NCBI RefSeq assembly: GCF_000686565.1
Contig: NZ_JMKW01000018.1
Coordinates: forward strand, 1 to 46,017
Length of the DNA: 46,017 nt
Direction of reading: 5' to 3'
DNA from: Helicobacter bilis ATCC 51630
Lineage (GTDB): Bacteria; Campylobacterota; Campylobacteria; Campylobacterales; Helicobacteraceae
Below are positions 45,288-46,017 of the stretch, piece after piece (within the stretch, counting starts at the first letter, position 1; each line of letters starts with the position of its first letter). The notes below the pieces were generated by a model that saw only the letters and a list, made by a program, of their open reading frames with translations, had not been told where the DNA came from and ran no database searches. The translations under genes and the position numbers were made by a program.

Positions 45288-45335
45288 GGGTTTATTATAT
45301 CTTTTTTAAGCTTAATGTTAGCTTTGCTGAAATAA
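45258..45335 (+). CDS. 25-residue single-span hydrophobic peptide, candidate type I toxin
   Basis: A tiny gene with an excellent ribosome site (AAGGAG, five bases before ATG). The peptide starts MKLELLLTIL and ends LMLALLK. It is almost wholly Leu/Ile/Phe with a single basic C-terminal residue, a classic one-span membrane peptide as in type I toxins. The leader can sequester the Shine-Dalgarno, and a minus-strand TATAAT lies inside the ORF. It does not resemble the cationic AapA1 peptide of H. pylori; it is more like the holin-like TxpA/BsrG class in character, which is inference from composition. It lies between two GAG/TGA hairpins in an otherwise non-coding stretch. Confidence 0.6.
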   Translation: MKLELLLTILGFIISFLSLMLALLK

Positions 45336-45507
45336 GCTTAACATAAATAACCTTAGAATACTTGCAAATGCAAGGCAAAGCCTTATGGCTTTGTTGTAAG
45401 GGGTATGAAAATCCATTAAAAACAAAAAAAGGGATAAATATACAAAACTAGCTTTTTAAGGTTGCATTATGGCTTTAATAGTTTTAGCCTTTAAAATAGC
45501 TAATAAT
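45336..45507. other. 3' region of the small-peptide locus
   Basis: A perfect hairpin CAAAGCC/GGCTTTG (45376-45393) without a T-run lies here and may stabilise the mRNA end. No other gene is convincing; a 40-codon frame at 45469-45591 crosses repeats and is not called. Confidence 0.35.
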
Positions 45508-45532
45508 TTTTCGCTATCGCTCAACATGACAA
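45508..45532 (-). repeat. REP-like palindrome, single copy
   Basis: On the minus strand TTGTCATGTTGAGCGATAGCG then AAAAAT; it is the best-conserved TGTCATNNTGAGC member in the window. Confidence 0.6.
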
Positions 45533-45556
45533 AGAGAAAAGGAAATAAAATGCGGA

Positions 45557-45665
45557 AGTATTTTGAGTCGATTTTGTTTGTTTTCAAATAAAAGTCAAGG
45601 GAGTTACCTTAAGCGGTAATGACCGCAGACTTTTATGCAGAATCAAGCAAAAGCGACCAAAAGAC
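45557..45665 (+). repeat. GAG/TGA hairpin element, copy 5
   Basis: An imperfect palindrome of about 110 bases. The left arm to 45600 and the right arm from 45623 match through blocks such as ATAAAAGTC/GACTTTTAT and GGTCG-type/CGACC-type. Core: GAG 45601-45603, TTACC, TTAAGC, GGTAA, TGA 45620-45622. The right arm resembles that of copy 2 (both contain an AAAGACAA block). Confidence 0.7.
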
Positions 45666-45741
45666 AACGCAGAGTATAACCGACATATACTTAATTTATA
45701 AGCTTTGCTATTCTCATGCAAATACTTAAAAAAGGCATTGC

Positions 45742-46017
45742 ATGGGATACATACTCACACCAACACAAACAGAAAATGATAATAAACTCATTAACAATAC
45801 ACTTGAAAGCTTAAAGACTACAAACCTTTTAAAACAATCACAAGATACTACCATTAATCCTAATCTAAGCACACAGAATACACAAACAACACAAGCATTG
45901 CAATTACCACCAAAATTACCACAAGGAAAAATCCCACAAATTAACACAGATTCCACAAAAAATACACAAAATCCACAACATAGCAACACACAAAAAAATA
46001 TCGGACCTGATAGCAAT
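45742..46017 (+). CDS. Asn/Thr/Gln-rich protein, N-terminal part (cut by window edge)
   Basis: 92 codons run off the right edge. The ATG at 45742 follows AAAAGG. The protein begins MGYILTPTQTENDNKL and is strongly biased to Asn, Thr, Gln, Ser and Pro, with no signal peptide or membrane span, so this is probably the disordered front of a larger protein. Large accessory proteins of enterohepatic Helicobacter mobile regions often start this way, but no domain is visible here. The minus-strand open frame over the same bases is a shadow produced by this biased composition. Confidence 0.65.
   Translation, partial: MGYILTPTQTENDNKLINNTLESLKTTNLLKQSQDTTINPNLSTQNTQTTQALQLPPKLPQGKIPQINTDSTKNTQNPQHSNTQKNIGPDSN

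Noticed and set aside
45469-45591. 40-codon ORF, and an internal 13-codon ORF from 45550, near hairpin copy 5
   Set aside because: The longer frame crosses a REP-like repeat and enters the hairpin arm; the short one has a fair ribosome site but is too short and lies in the palindrome arm.
45726-46016. Minus-strand ORF at the right edge
   Set aside because: It is the shadow of the Asn/Thr/Gln-rich plus-strand gene; its Cys/Val/Phe-rich product is the complement of that biased codon use.
1-46017. tRNA or rRNA genes
   Set aside because: I saw no T-loop/anticodon arrangement or rRNA sequence in the intergenic regions; a covariance scan would be needed to exclude them fully.

Overview
The window is AT-rich DNA whose proteins look like those of the epsilonproteobacterial genus Helicobacter, most likely an enterohepatic (non-pylori) species. 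Short intergenic gaps, PBP1A, KdsD/KpsF, MqnP, ThrS-InfC-L35-L20, RpsF-Ssb-RpsR-HolA and a compact DnaG all fit that genus. The presence of MetE and MetF, and the very frequent AGATTCT/AGAATCT heptamer, point away from H. pylori. The genus call is inference from protein resemblance; no 16S gene or database was available.

Layout. 1-6149: N-terminal part of a RavA-type AAA+ ATPase (cut by the left edge), an iron-sulfur oxidoreductase subunit, TatD, peptide deformylase, L28 and PBP1A. 6612-11869: KdsD, then metF and metE with a repeat-filled spacer between them. 12251-17799: YbgC, a PP-loop tRNA-thiolase-like protein, MurG, a ZnuA-like metal-binding protein, YigZ and YejB. 18142-21484: a tight minus-strand operon mqnP - unknown - membrane/HTH protein - yhhQ - bpt. 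21835-26327: rnc, a short PhnA-type protein, and the minus-strand rpsF-ssb-rpsR operon with holA and a DJ-1 protein. 26478-37166: plus-strand housekeeping genes (trmL, an aminotransferase, NDH-2, thrS-infC-rpmI-rplT, rho, a MATE exporter, an ATP-grasp enzyme). 37539-44245: a LapB-like TPR protein ending in a C13 tract, YagU, SppA, DnaG and a chemotaxis receptor. 44246-46017: a gene-poor accessory end with repeats, a gene remnant, a tiny membrane-peptide gene and the start of an Asn/Thr/Gln-rich protein.

Most of the window is ordinary core genome. The unusual material lies in two repeat-rich spacers (9035-9613 and 44854-45741) and in homopolymer tracts. Both spacers hold long imperfect hairpins with a conserved core (GAG, TTACC-type inner stem, short loop, GGTAA-type inner stem, TGA). 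Their outer stems differ in sequence yet still pair. They sit beside REP-like palindromes of the TGTCATNNTGAGC type. Inside the second spacer, between two of the hairpins, is a 25-codon gene for a single-span hydrophobic peptide. It has a strong Shine-Dalgarno, a foldable leader that could hide it, and a minus-strand TATAAT box inside the ORF. That is the architecture of a type I toxin-antitoxin module, with a peptide unlike the AapA1 toxin known from H. pylori.

Three homopolymers change or could change reading frames. A T7 run separates the first membrane segment of the chemotaxis receptor from the rest. An A8 run truncates SppA by about 29 residues. A C13 run lies in the last codons of the LapB-like gene. 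They may be phase-variable sites, decay or sequencing errors.
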